Shown: positions 35,434 through 43,935, numbered from the stretch's first letter. The stretch is DNA of 64,000 nucleotides from Maricaulis sp963976135 (GCF_963976135.1 NZ_CAXBKN010000001.1:40319-104318); one strand, 5' to 3'. Notes: generated by a model from the letters alone, not told the origin. Translations and numbers: made by a program.

Positions 35434-35864
35434 ATCGCGTGCTCAAGTGGGTTTTGTGCCGGCCGCGAGGCGAACATCCAGCCGGAGAAGACCATCTCGC
35501 CCGCAATATCGACGCCAAAGCCATCGGTCCGGCGATCGACGACCTGCAGGAAGGCATAGGTCTCGGGCGTCTCTTCCGGCGGCCGGCGGCGGCAATACCG
35601 GGCTGTGATGGTCAGGGCGCCGAAATCGACACTGTCGCCAATGCGCACTTCAAAATCGCGCGTCCGCGCTGTCACCTTGTCGAGGCCGCGCAGCACAACA
35701 ATTGAGCCGGGCTGGCTCGACAATTCCTGGCTTCCCCGCGCCCCGGGATCATCGCCGCGCAGACTGGCTGCGGGGTCAGACAAATTCCCGGAATTGCCAT
35801 CCTGGGCCTGCAGGCCAAACGGCAGGCAGGCGGCGAGAGTCAGGGCTGTGAAAAAACGCATCAT
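35400..35864 (-). CDS. DUF2155 exported protein
   Basis: This 154-residue protein has a signal peptide (residues 1-20, ending LQAQDG). The diagnostic C-terminal block is MVFSGWMFASRPAQNPLEHA followed by YDVWVLDC. A segment ITARYCRRRPPEETPETYAF precedes it. DUF2155 (COG4765) is restricted mainly to alphaproteobacteria, has a pair of conserved cysteines that could form a disulfide, and has no known function. It commonly lies beside aat and the NDUFA12-like gene, as here. Confidence 0.9.
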   Translation of the reverse strand: MMRFFTALTLAACLPFGLQAQDGNSGNLSDPAASLRGDDPGARGSQELSSQPGSIVVLRGLDKVTARTRDFEVRIGDSVDFGALTITARYCRRRPPEETPETYAFLQVVDRRTDGFGVDIAGEMVFSGWMFASRPAQNPLEHAIYDVWVLDCKA

Positions 35865-35901
35865 GGCTTGAAACTGCCCCGCGATTAAGGCGCTGTCGAG
35901 G

Positions 35902-35924
35902 CGGTTCGCCCGACAGGCGAACCG
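35902..35924. terminator. Hairpin between the NDUFA12-like and DUF2155 genes
   Basis: CGGTTCGCC pairs with GGCGAACCG (9 bp, loop CGACA), with TTTTAT following on the + strand, abutting the TAA of the minus-strand NDUFA12-like gene. It could stop + strand read-through from aat, or end the minus-strand transcript. Confidence 0.5.
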
Positions 35925-35926
35925 TT

Positions 35927-36331
35927 TTATTCCGGCGACCAGGCTTCGTAATCGCCGGTCGAGGACTGGCGCTTGCTCGCGGTGACGAGGCTGCCACTGG
36001 GCCGGTAGGCATACACCGTACCGGTCAGATTGGGATGATGATCCTTTTCCCAGACCTGACGCGGCAGCGGCGCTTCGCTGGGTGGCTGATCGAAAGTGTG
36101 GTGCAGCCAGCCATGCCAGTCGGACGGCACGCGCGAGGCGTCGGCATAACCCTTATAGATCACCCAGCGGCGCTTATTGCCGTCCGGACCGGTCACGCCG
36201 CTCTCTTCGAAATAGCGATTTCCGTAATCGTCTTCGCCAACCTTTTTGGCACCGCGACGCGAAAGCGTCAGCAAGGTGCCCGGCGTGGCATCATTCCACC
36301 AGATGAAAATCTTGGAGATAAAACCCAACAT
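35927..36331 (-). CDS. NDUFA12/B17.2-like complex I assembly or accessory protein
   Basis: The start MLGFISKIFIWWNDATPG (36331) gives 134 residues, the typical size; a longer reading to 36412 is unlikely. Features of the NDUFA12 family (COG3761) are GEDDYGNRYFEE, RRWVIYKGYADASRVP, WHGWLHHTFDQPPS, and WEKDHHPNLTGTVYAYRP. In alphaproteobacteria this protein is the homologue of the mitochondrial complex I accessory subunit B17.2. It probably associates with NADH:ubiquinone oxidoreductase at the inner membrane. No nuo genes are in the window. Confidence 0.92.
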   Translation of the reverse strand: MLGFISKIFIWWNDATPGTLLTLSRRGAKKVGEDDYGNRYFEESGVTGPDGNKRRWVIYKGYADASRVPSDWHGWLHHTFDQPPSEAPLPRQVWEKDHHPNLTGTVYAYRPSGSLVTASKRQSSTGDYEAWSPE

Positions 36332-36489
36332 GGCGTGCGGCTCCGAGTCGGTCGCGGCGAGGAATTCCACCGTATATGCCTTCGCATGGCCATCGGGTCC
36401 AGTCTTGAACACTGCGGGGTTATGACGCGCAGCCCGGCGCGGTAGACTGAGGCCAGCTCCGGGCGATTCGGGGACCAGAGGGTGGTGTC

Positions 36490-39459
36490 ATGAAACTCAA
36501 TCGTCGCTTTGCCGAAGCGCTTGCTGCCGCTGGTGACCGCTATGCTTTCGTGTCGCGCGCGGCCGATGCCTATGGTGACCCTGACAGCGAGAAGGACGGC
36601 GATACCGCCCGCCCGATTACGGTGCCGCAGGACTGGAGCCCGGCGGCCATCCACGCCCTCGCCGATCTGCTCGACCAGCCCCGCCCTGTATCGACCCGTC
36701 CGCGCCCCGGCCTGCAGGCCTTTGGCGGCCTCTCACCACAGCTGGCCGAAGGCAGCGAGCTGGCGGCCGAGACGGGTTATGATGCCGTCATCGCGCGCAT
36801 TGCCGGCTCGCTGACCTGGTCGGTCGCCCGGCATGGCGGGCTCGACAGCCCGGACGAGGCCCCGGTCTTTCTCGGGGAACTCGCCGCCAGCCTGCGCGGC
36901 CGCTATGTCATTCCCGACGCGGAATTATGCCGTCATGGCGGCATTGACTGGGCCTACGGCCTGTCAGTCCCGGCGGCGGCAATCCGGCCACAAGCCACGA
37001 CCATTCACGCCGGCAGCGCCGCCGCCCCGGCGCAATTGCGGGGCGTCGCAGAAAGCGCATTGCGCGGCGGTATGCTCGATGTCGGTGCCCGCGTCACGCG
37101 CGACCGGCTGGATGCGATTGCCCAGGCCTGTCACCGCTGCTCCGGTGAGGCCAATGAACGCTTTGACCCGCGCCGCAATGCCGCCCTCGCCCGCGCCATG
37201 CGGGCCGCCTTGCGTGATGGCGTGGCGGAGGAGGCGGTTGAGCGCGCCCTCGCCCTGGCCCGCCAAGGCGTCGCTGAAGATGCGCTGACGGATCTGCAGC
37301 CGCAGAGCCAGAACCAGCCGGTCACCATACTGCAAATCCCGAACGCGCTGGGCCGCGCCATCGAGGCCGACGAGACCTGGCAGTTCGGCGGCGATGATGA
37401 TCCCGGGCGCACCAGTATTCGCGCCCGCGAGCTACGCGACAATATCGCCCGCACGGTGTGGAGTTTCGGTGCTCCCTCGCTCGCTTTCCAGGCCGGCCCG
37501 GCCGCCAGCGGCCCGGCCCTGCATATCAATCTTCCCGCCTTCCTTGAGCCACAGACGGGTTTCCGCGCCGACCTGCTGGCCGATGCGATGCGGCTCTGGT
37601 CCCATGCTCTGACCCTGAGCACCGCCCGGACAGCCGAGACCGCCGGAACGCTTAATCTGACGGGCCTTGGCGCACTGTTGAGCGCCGGCGGCATGGCCTA
37701 TGGCAGTCGCGAAGCGCGCGCGGTCGCGGCTGCGATCGGACGGCTGGCCAGCCTGTGCCTGCGCGAAACCGGCGGCGAGCTTGGTGCCCAGGCCCCCGGC
37801 CTCGGCCCCGATCCGGAAACGGGTGAGCTGCCCGGCCCCTTTGCCACACTGACCGCCGAGCTGGAACGGGCCTCCTCCCGCTTTGCTCCGCGTTCCGCCC
37901 TTGCCCGTCCCGGCCTGACCCTGACCAGCAGCCGGCCCGACCCGGCGATTGCCGGCCTGTTCGACAATGACAGCCAGGGTGCGGCCGCGGTCGAAGGCGC
38001 GATCATCGCCGATGGCGGCATTTCCGGCGGCCACCGCTTGCGCGATTGTGTACGCGCCGGCCTGCGCCAGCTCGGCGCCAGTCCGACAGAAATCGAAATC
38101 GCCGAGGACCATGCTGCCGGGCACGGCACATTGCGCGGTGCGCCCGGCATATCCGTCGCGGCGCTGCAACGTGCTGGCTTGCCCGACGCCGCGATTGAAC
38201 GGGTGGAGGATATAATCGGTGACGGCGCCTCCGTGCGCCATGCGCTCAATCGCTGGACGCTCGGCGAAGGGGTCTGCCGCGAACAGCTGGGGCTGTCGAG
38301 CGCTGTGCTGGAGGCCGAAGGGCGCTCGCTGGCGCGCACGCTCGGCTTTGGCGAGGCCGAGATCGCTGCGGCCGACCGCCATGCTCATGGCAGCGGCACG
38401 CTGGAGGATGCGATTGATCTGCCGCTGGACTGGCGCGCCGTCTTCGCACCGGTCACGCCGCAGGATCAGCTGGCCATGAGCGCGGCGCTCGAGAGCCAGA
38501 TCAACGGGAGTGTCGAGACCCAATTGGCGCTTGATGGCGAGCACACGATTGATGATGTCGCCGCGATTCTGGACCGGGCCTCGGCGCTCGGCCTGCGCCA
38601 ATTGGAAATTCGCCGGACCCGTTCGGGTCTGCTCGACCTCTTGCCGGCGATCGATTTCGACAAGGGTGATTACACGACCGAGCCGGTCAAGGAACGCCTC
38701 ATCGAGCGCACGGTCGAGCGCACTGTGGAACGCGTGGTCGAACAACCGGCGGCACGGCGCAAACTGCCCGACCGGCGCAAGGGCTATATCCAGAAAGCCA
38801 CCGTCGGCGGCCACAAGGTCTATCTCCACACCGGCGAATTCGATGATGGCGAGGTCGGCGAGATCTTCATCGACATGCACAAGGAAGGCGCCGCCTTCCG
38901 CTCGCTGATGAATAATTTCGCCATCGCCATCTCGATCGGACTGCAATACGGCGTCCCGCTCGAGGAATTCGTCGACGCCTTCGTCTTCACCCGCTTCGAG
39001 CCGGCCGGCGCTGTGACTGGCAATGATTCCATCCAGCACGCGACTTCGATCCTGGACTATCTCTTCCGCGAGCTGGGCGTGTCCTATCTCGGACGTGAGG
39101 ATCTGGCCGAACTCGCGCCGGATACCGCTGATCATGGCGGTATCGGCAAGGGCGTCGCGGAGGAAAAACTCTCGCAGACCGATGCCGCCCGATTTATTTC
39201 CAAAGGCTTCAGCCGCGGCCAGGTGCCCGACAATATCGTGATGTTCGCCAATGCCGCGCGCAAGCTTGCCAGCGGTCAGGCCGGGGGACCGGATATGGGC
39301 GAGATCGAGATGCATCATGCCGAGCCCGCATCGCGGGGCTCGAAGCGTCAGGATGTCAGCCTGTATTCCGGCGATCCCTGTCCGGAATGCGGTCATTTCA
39401 CCGTCGTGCACAGCGAAAATGCGCATCGTTGCGATGCCTGCAACTGGACCTCGGGCTGA
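36490..39459 (+). CDS. TSCPD-domain protein, probable inactive paralogue of B12-dependent ribonucleotide reductase
   Basis: This 989-residue protein aligns by eye with alphaproteobacterial NrdJ along much of its length. FDPRRNAALARAMRAA (near 225), LHINLPAFL, ADAMRLWSHALTLSTA and LNLTGLGALLSAGGM match NrdJ segments, as do GHGTLRGAP, NRWTLGEGVCREQLGLS and LGFGEAEIAAADRHAHGSGTL. Residues 757-880 are the TSCPD domain, well preserved (GGHKVYLHTGEFDDGEVGEI). The C-terminus has CPEC and CDAC near 963 and 981. The NPCSE active-site motif, the NSNN segment and the C-terminal lid sequence LYRDGSK are not found, and only ten cysteines remain. It therefore should not reduce nucleotides; a regulatory or assembly role for NrdJ is inference. 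Confidence 0.85.
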   Translation: MKLNRRFAEALAAAGDRYAFVSRAADAYGDPDSEKDGDTARPITVPQDWSPAAIHALADLLDQPRPVSTRPRPGLQAFGGLSPQLAEGSELAAETGYDAVIARIAGSLTWSVARHGGLDSPDEAPVFLGELAASLRGRYVIPDAELCRHGGIDWAYGLSVPAAAIRPQATTIHAGSAAAPAQLRGVAESALRGGMLDVGARVTRDRLDAIAQACHRCSGEANERFDPRRNAALARAMRAALRDGVAEEAVERALALARQGVAEDALTDLQPQSQNQPVTILQIPNALGRAIEADETWQFGGDDDPGRTSIRARELRDNIARTVWSFGAPSLAFQAGPAASGPALHINLPAFLEPQTGFRADLLADAMRLWSHALTLSTARTAETAGTLNLTGLGALLSAGGMAYGSREARAVAAAIGRLASLCLRETGGELGAQAPGLGPDPETGELPGPFATLTAELERASSRFAPRSALARPGLTLTSSRPDPAIAGLFDNDSQGAAAVEGAIIADGGISGGHRLRDCVRAGLRQLGASPTEIEIAEDHAAGHGTLRGAPGISVAALQRAGLPDAAIERVEDIIGDGASVRHALNRWTLGEGVCREQLGLSSAVLEAEGRSLARTLGFGEAEIAAADRHAHGSGTLEDAIDLPLDWRAVFAPVTPQDQLAMSAALESQINGSVETQLALDGEHTIDDVAAILDRASALGLRQLEIRRTRSGLLDLLPAIDFDKGDYTTEPVKERLIERTVERTVERVVEQPAARRKLPDRRKGYIQKATVGGHKVYLHTGEFDDGEVGEIFIDMHKEGAAFRSLMNNFAIAISIGLQYGVPLEEFVDAFVFTRFEPAGAVTGNDSIQHATSILDYLFRELGVSYLGREDLAELAPDTADHGGIGKGVAEEKLSQTDAARFISKGFSRGQVPDNIVMFANAARKLASGQAGGPDMGEIEMHHAEPASRGSKRQDVSLYSGDPCPECGHFTVVHSENAHRCDACNWTSG

Positions 39460-39522
39460 TCAGCCGTCCGGCCCGGCGCGCAGCTTGCATCGGCCCCTGT
39501 ATCTGGCTCGGAGCGCCTCATT

Positions 39523-40011
39523 ATGAAACGAATTTTGGCTGCCATCGCGATCTTATTGTCGGCATCCGCAGGTGCCCACGCCCAGGACGCGGCCCAGATT
39601 GCTCGCGTTCAGGCGGGCCAGTCCTGCCCGGGCTGCAACCTATTCCAGGCCGAACTCGGCTATCTTGACCTGCCGGGTATTGACGTTTCCGGCTCGCGAT
39701 TGCGCCAGGCCAATCTCGCCCTTTCGACGATGAACCGTGCCAATTTCGACAATGCGAACCTGTCGCTCGCCAATATGTTCGGCGGCCGTTTCACCAGCGC
39801 CAGCTTCCGCAATGCGGATCTCACCGGCGCAGTCCTGGTCGGCGCCTATTTCGGCAGCGCCAATCTGAGCGGCGCCCAATTGAGCGGCGTCAACATCTCC
39901 GGTGCCGAAATGACCACCGCGATCGGCCTGACCCAGAGCCAGCTCAACGGCGCCTGCGGAGACCCGTCGACCCTGCTCCCGGCCGGATTGCATGTGCGCC
40001 CCTGCCGCTAG
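39523..40011 (+). CDS. Exported pentapeptide-repeat protein, short
   Basis: The 162-residue protein has a signal peptide (cleavage after AHA, residue 20). The mature N-terminus holds CPGC near residues 35-38. About 14 pentapeptide units follow (A-[DN]-[LF]-x-x patterns such as ANFDN, ANLSL, ADLTG), forming a right-handed quadrilateral beta helix of roughly three to four turns. The end has a cap GACGDPSTLLP...RPC also seen in the next gene. Function is unknown. It probably acts in the periplasm or outside the cell. Confidence 0.88.
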   Translation: MKRILAAIAILLSASAGAHAQDAAQIARVQAGQSCPGCNLFQAELGYLDLPGIDVSGSRLRQANLALSTMNRANFDNANLSLANMFGGRFTSASFRNADLTGAVLVGAYFGSANLSGAQLSGVNISGAEMTTAIGLTQSQLNGACGDPSTLLPAGLHVRPCR

Positions 40012-40099
40012 ACCATGACCGGCGCGTTGGCCGGTGATGACAGTGGGATTACTGTGATTTAAGTCGTCACCAGCTGGATCGTGCTTTATCTCTGAACCC

Positions 40100-41338
40100 A
40101 TGCGGAACCCCGCCACCATATTGGCTCTCGCCCTGTTGAGCCTCCTGATCGGCACCCAGCCAGGATGGGCCGTGGGCGATGACCATCCACGACGCGGACT
40201 GGCCATCGGCGGCGAGTGCGAATCCTGTGACTTTTCGGACAAGAATCTCGCGGGAGCGATCTTCATCGGCGCCAATTTCGAAGGCTCGACCTTCGCGAAT
40301 TCGGAGCTGGGCGGCACGACCATTGTCGAGAGCCGCTTTACCGATACCGAATTCACCCACACCATCTTGACCCATTCCCGGTTAAGTGGCGTCACCTTCC
40401 TGCGCGCCGATATGAGTGATGCCGACTTTACCGGTAGCCATATCGAACGCGTCAACTTCTCCGCCGCCTCGCTGGAAGATACGAATTTCACCGATACGCA
40501 AATGGCCTTTGCGACCTTTATCGGCAGCTCGCTGGAAGATGCGGTGTTTGCCAATGCGGTCCTCAACCAGGCCAATTTCTTCCGCTCCCAGATCGGCGAC
40601 GCAAACTTTCGCGGCGCTTCCCTGCGCGGCGCCAACTTCACGGAAACCACCGGCAGTGACACAAGCTTTCTTGATGCCGACCTGCGCGGGTCGAGTTTCG
40701 AGGATGCGGTGCTCGACAACGTCAACTTCACCGGCGCCAATTTGCGTGGCGTCAATTTCACGGCGGCCGTAATCACCAATGTAACGGGCCTGTCCAAAGA
40801 GGCCATGCGCGGCGCCTGCGGCGACGAGGCGACCCGGCTCGATGGCGGTTACGAACTGCCAACCTGCAACCCGAGCCGCAGCGTCACGGTCGGTGGCGGC
40901 GATAATGTCCGCTTTGGCTGGCGCGTCAGCCGTGGCGGCGATCATGGCTCCACAATCCGCCTGGAAGCCGAGGATGGCCGGATTGTCGAACTCCTGTCAG
41001 GCAATGGCGCGGTGCCGAATGTTCGTGGCGAGACCTTCGACGAGGAGACGCTGCGCGGCGTCTCGGCGGCGGCCTTGCGCGATATTGCCCGCGCTGAGCG
41101 TGAAATCCAGCGCGCCCGGATAGAGCAGAGCGAAGCGATCGCCCACACCGAGCGCGAACGCAGCCGCGCCCTGGCGCTGGCCGAAGCCCGTGCGGAAGCC
41201 CATGTCCAGGAAATGGAACGACGTGTGGAAGAATCCCGCCGCCGGGATAGAATGATGATCGAGCTTCAAGGCGATGGCGAGCACCAGATCTGGCTGAGCC
41301 CCAATCCTCACCGTCCACCTCCGCCGCCGGACCATTAA
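40100..41338 (+). CDS. Exported pentapeptide-repeat protein with coiled-coil tail
   Basis: This 412-residue protein has a signal peptide (ends PGWA). A CESC pair near residues 36-39 leads directly into more than 30 pentapeptide units (residues about 40-230), for example ANFEG, ADFTG, ANFTE. A cap GACGDEATRLD...LPTC ends the helix. After about 250 comes a small non-repeat region (VRFGWRVSRGG). Residues about 320-395 are an Arg/Glu/Ala-rich alpha-helix predicted to be a coiled coil (REIQRARIEQSEAIAHTERE). It is adjacent to the short paralogue and shares its N-terminal and cap modules. No function is known. Confidence 0.87.
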   Translation: MRNPATILALALLSLLIGTQPGWAVGDDHPRRGLAIGGECESCDFSDKNLAGAIFIGANFEGSTFANSELGGTTIVESRFTDTEFTHTILTHSRLSGVTFLRADMSDADFTGSHIERVNFSAASLEDTNFTDTQMAFATFIGSSLEDAVFANAVLNQANFFRSQIGDANFRGASLRGANFTETTGSDTSFLDADLRGSSFEDAVLDNVNFTGANLRGVNFTAAVITNVTGLSKEAMRGACGDEATRLDGGYELPTCNPSRSVTVGGGDNVRFGWRVSRGGDHGSTIRLEAEDGRIVELLSGNGAVPNVRGETFDEETLRGVSAAALRDIARAEREIQRARIEQSEAIAHTERERSRALALAEARAEAHVQEMERRVEESRRRDRMMIELQGDGEHQIWLSPNPHRPPPPPDH

Positions 41339-41363
41339 CGCCGGGCGGCGCGCCTGCCCCATA

Positions 41364-41395
41364 GAAACGGCCGGAGTTTGCGCTCCGGCCGTTTC
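41364..41395. terminator. Bidirectional terminator between the pentapeptide gene and aspS
   Basis: GAAACGGCCGGAG pairs with CTCCGGCCGTTTC (13 bp, loop TTTGCG). It lies between two convergent genes and has short T-runs on both sides. Confidence 0.85.
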
Positions 41396-41419
41396 TCATC
41401 CTGGTGCGGGCAAGCCGGC

Positions 41420-43237
41420 CTAACTGGTCTTCTTGGCTTCCGGAATCACATTGCGAATATGCAGTTCGCGCAATTGCTTCATCTCGACCTCGGCCGGCGC
41501 ATTCATCATCAGATCGCGCGCCTGCTGGTCTTTCGGGAACATCACGATTTCGCGCAGATTATCGACACCGGCGAGGATCATCACAATGCGGTCGACGCCC
41601 GGAGCGATACCGGCGTGCGGCGGCGCGCCATAGCGGAAGGCATTGAGCATGCCGCCGAATTCCTCTTCCACGGTCGCGGCATCATAACCGGCATGGGCGA
41701 AGGCTTTCAGCATCACATCGGGACGGTGGTTGCGCACCGCGCCGGAGGACAGCTCGATACCATTGCAGACAATGTCATACTGGAAGGCCTTGAGACCGAG
41801 CAGGGTCTCATCATCGCCCGCCTCGATCGCCAGAAATTCCTCGGCCGAGATTTGCGGCATCGAGAACGGGTTGTGCGAGAAGTCGATCTTCTTGTTGTCT
41901 TCATCCCACTCATACATCGGGAAATCGACGATCCAGCAGAATTTGAAGACATTCTTCTCGCAAAGATCGAGTTCCTTGCCGACGACATCGCGGGCGCGTC
42001 CGGCAAAGCTGGCAAAGGCTTTCGGCTCGCCAGCGGCGAAGAAGACGGCATCGCCGGCCTTGAGGTCGAGTGAAACCCGCAGGGCTTCGGTGCGTTCCTC
42101 ACCGATATTCTTGGCGACCGGGCCAGCGGCCTCGAGCACGCCATCGGTCTCGCGCCAGAAGATATAGCCCATGCCGGGCTGACCATCCTTCTGGGCCCAG
42201 GAATTCATCCGGTCACAGAAGGCGCGGCTGCCGCCGGTCGGCGCCGGGATCGCCCAGACGGCGATTTTCGGATTCTTCTCGATCATGCCGGCGAAGACCT
42301 TGAAACCGGAACCGCGGAAGGTCTCGGTGACATCGCTCATCTTGATCGGATTGCGCAGGTCCGGCTTGTCGGAACCGTACCAGGCCATGGAATCGGCATA
42401 GGTGACGCGCTCGAAGGCGGTATTGGGCACGGTGCGACCATCGGCAAATTCGTCGAACAGGCCTTTCAGCACCGGCTCGATGACATTGAACACGTCTTCC
42501 TGGGTCGCGAAGCTCATTTCCATGTCGAGCTGGTAGAATTCGCCAGGTGCGCGGTCGGCGCGGGCGTCTTCATCGCGGAAACAGGGTGCGATCTGGAAAT
42601 AGCGATCGAAGCCGGAGACCATGATCAGCTGCTTGAACTGCTGCGGTGCCTGCGGCAGGGCGTAGAATTTGCCCGGGTGCAGACGCGAGGGCACGAGGAA
42701 ATCGCGCGCGCCTTCCGGCGAGGAGGCGGTCAGGATCGGCGTCTGGTATTCGACGAAATCCTCATCGACCATGCGGCGGCGGATCGAGTCGATGATCTTC
42801 GAGCGCAGCACGATGCGCTTGTGCAGGCTTTCACGGCGCAGATCGATATAGCGGTGCTTGAGGCGAACCTCTTCCGACCAGTCCGGCTCACCGAAGACGG
42901 GCAGCGGCAGCTCCTCCGCTTCCGACTGCACGGCGAGATCGCGCACCCGCACTTCAATCCCGCCGGTCGGCAGGTTTTCATTGAGCGCCTCGGCATCGCG
43001 GGCGACGACATCGCCGGTAATGGTGACGACGCTTTCAACGCGCAAGCGCTCAAGCCGTTCGAAATGCTCGCTTTCCGGCTCGAGCACGCACTGGGTGATG
43101 CCGTAATGATCGCGCAGATCGATAAAGAGCAGGCCGCCATGATCGCGCTTGCGATGGATCCAGCCGGAAATCCGGGCCGTCTGACCGACTTCACTCGGGC
43201 GAAGCTGGCCACAGGTATGGGAGCGATAAGCGTGCAT
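41420..43237 (-). CDS. aspS: Aspartyl-tRNA synthetase
   Basis: This class IIb synthetase of 605 residues charges tRNA-Asp. The start MHAYRSHTCGQLRPS (43237) is used because upstream codons are not conserved in relatives. The OB-fold anticodon domain is SGWIHRKRDHGGLLFIDLRD. The class II motifs are visible: motif 2 includes FRDEDARADRAPGEFYQLD, and motif 3 is APPHAGIAPGVDRIVMILA. The GAD insertion domain typical of bacterial AspRS lies between (about 290-415). No asparaginyl-tRNA synthetase is in view, so whether it also mischarges tRNA-Asn cannot be decided. Confidence 0.97.
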   Translation of the reverse strand: MHAYRSHTCGQLRPSEVGQTARISGWIHRKRDHGGLLFIDLRDHYGITQCVLEPESEHFERLERLRVESVVTITGDVVARDAEALNENLPTGGIEVRVRDLAVQSEAEELPLPVFGEPDWSEEVRLKHRYIDLRRESLHKRIVLRSKIIDSIRRRMVDEDFVEYQTPILTASSPEGARDFLVPSRLHPGKFYALPQAPQQFKQLIMVSGFDRYFQIAPCFRDEDARADRAPGEFYQLDMEMSFATQEDVFNVIEPVLKGLFDEFADGRTVPNTAFERVTYADSMAWYGSDKPDLRNPIKMSDVTETFRGSGFKVFAGMIEKNPKIAVWAIPAPTGGSRAFCDRMNSWAQKDGQPGMGYIFWRETDGVLEAAGPVAKNIGEERTEALRVSLDLKAGDAVFFAAGEPKAFASFAGRARDVVGKELDLCEKNVFKFCWIVDFPMYEWDEDNKKIDFSHNPFSMPQISAEEFLAIEAGDDETLLGLKAFQYDIVCNGIELSSGAVRNHRPDVMLKAFAHAGYDAATVEEEFGGMLNAFRYGAPPHAGIAPGVDRIVMILAGVDNLREIVMFPKDQQARDLMMNAPAEVEMKQLRELHIRNVIPEAKKTS

Positions 43238-43350
43238 GGTTTTCAAGGTCCGCAATGAGCGTGAATGGAGTTGCCGCGACATGCCTGTGGCGGGGCCTCA
43301 ATGTCAAGGATTTGGGGGGAAATGGTGCAGTTGTGACACGCCGCGCATAC

Positions 43351-43486
43351 CCAAATCTCCACGCGGCTGACCGCTGGAGGTTTGAGTGGATCACCTCGCA
43401 ATGGGAGGTGTGTGGGACGCCGGCGAATGCCGGAGTTGTCGTAAGTTCAGTGGGACATCCATGACGTCCCACACGTGGAGATGTGG
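43351..43486. repeat. Palindrome-rich intergenic element of about 136 bases
   Basis: Nested inverted repeats fill this gap between aspS and the His-rich protein. The ends pair: CCAAATCTCCACG at 43351-43363 with CGTGGAGATGTGG at 43474-43486, 12 of 13. Inside are CACCTC/GAGGTG (43392-43410), CCGGC-GAAT-GCCGG (43420-43433), and GTGGGAC/GTCCCAC (43450-43472). A competing perfect 10-bp pair joins 43410-43419 with 43465-43474. It has no open frame of note. It may be a dispersed palindromic repeat, a MITE-like remnant or a structured RNA. The rest of 43238-43560 shows only a terminator. Confidence 0.55.
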
Positions 43487-43510
43487 TCGCGCCCCCTTCC
43501 CCCAAAACAA

Positions 43511-43539
43511 AAGGCGGCGCCGGGTTCCGGCGCCGCCTT
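43511..43539 (-). terminator. Terminator of the His-rich protein gene
   Basis: A 13-bp stem (AAGGCGGCGCCGG with CCGGCGCCGCCTT, loop GTT) is followed on the minus strand by TTGTTTTGGGG. Confidence 0.8.
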
Positions 43540-43560
43540 CGTCATTCAGCTCGGCAAACG

Positions 43561-43935
43561 CTATTCCTGCGGCTGGTCAACCTCGTGCATATTGTGCTCG
43601 CCATGCGGCATATCATCGGCGGCTGAAGCCTCGTCAGCATGGTGTTCGGCATGGGATTCCGGTGCTGCCCCGGGATGGCGAGCAGCGTGGATCATGTCGT
43701 GGCAAGCATCGAACTTGACGCGGGTTTCGTCGTCCATGGCCGCCAGAACGGCGTCGTGAGCGGCCTGGTCGCCTTCGGCAACATCCGCCATCATTCCATC
43801 ATACAACGCCAGACACTCTTCCTGTGTCGGTGCTGCGGCAGCCTCGCCGGCCATGTGGTGGTCGATGGCAAATGCCGAGGTGCCAATCAGGCTCAGGCTC
43901 GACGCTGCCATCATGGCCAAAACGAACTTATTCAT
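43561..43935 (-). CDS. Small exported His/Met/acid-rich protein
   Basis: The start MNKFVLAMMAASSLSLIG (43935) gives 124 residues with a signal peptide ending AFA near residue 23; GGAGAG lies upstream. The mature part has EECLALYDGMMADV and a second cysteine in FDACHDMIHAARHPG, then a tail rich in His, Glu, Asp and Met (HAEHHADEAS, MPHGEHNMHE). Such tails can bind divalent metals such as copper, nickel or zinc, but no family was recognised. It is transcribed divergently from a TetR-type regulator. Confidence 0.75.
   Translation of the reverse strand: MNKFVLAMMAASSLSLIGTSAFAIDHHMAGEAAAAPTQEECLALYDGMMADVAEGDQAAHDAVLAAMDDETRVKFDACHDMIHAARHPGAAPESHAEHHADEASAADDMPHGEHNMHEVDQPQE

Noticed and set aside
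37432..39426. Open frame of 664 codons antisense to the TSCPD gene
   Set aside because: The sense frame has clear NrdJ and TSCPD similarity; the antisense product shows only codon-bias artefacts.
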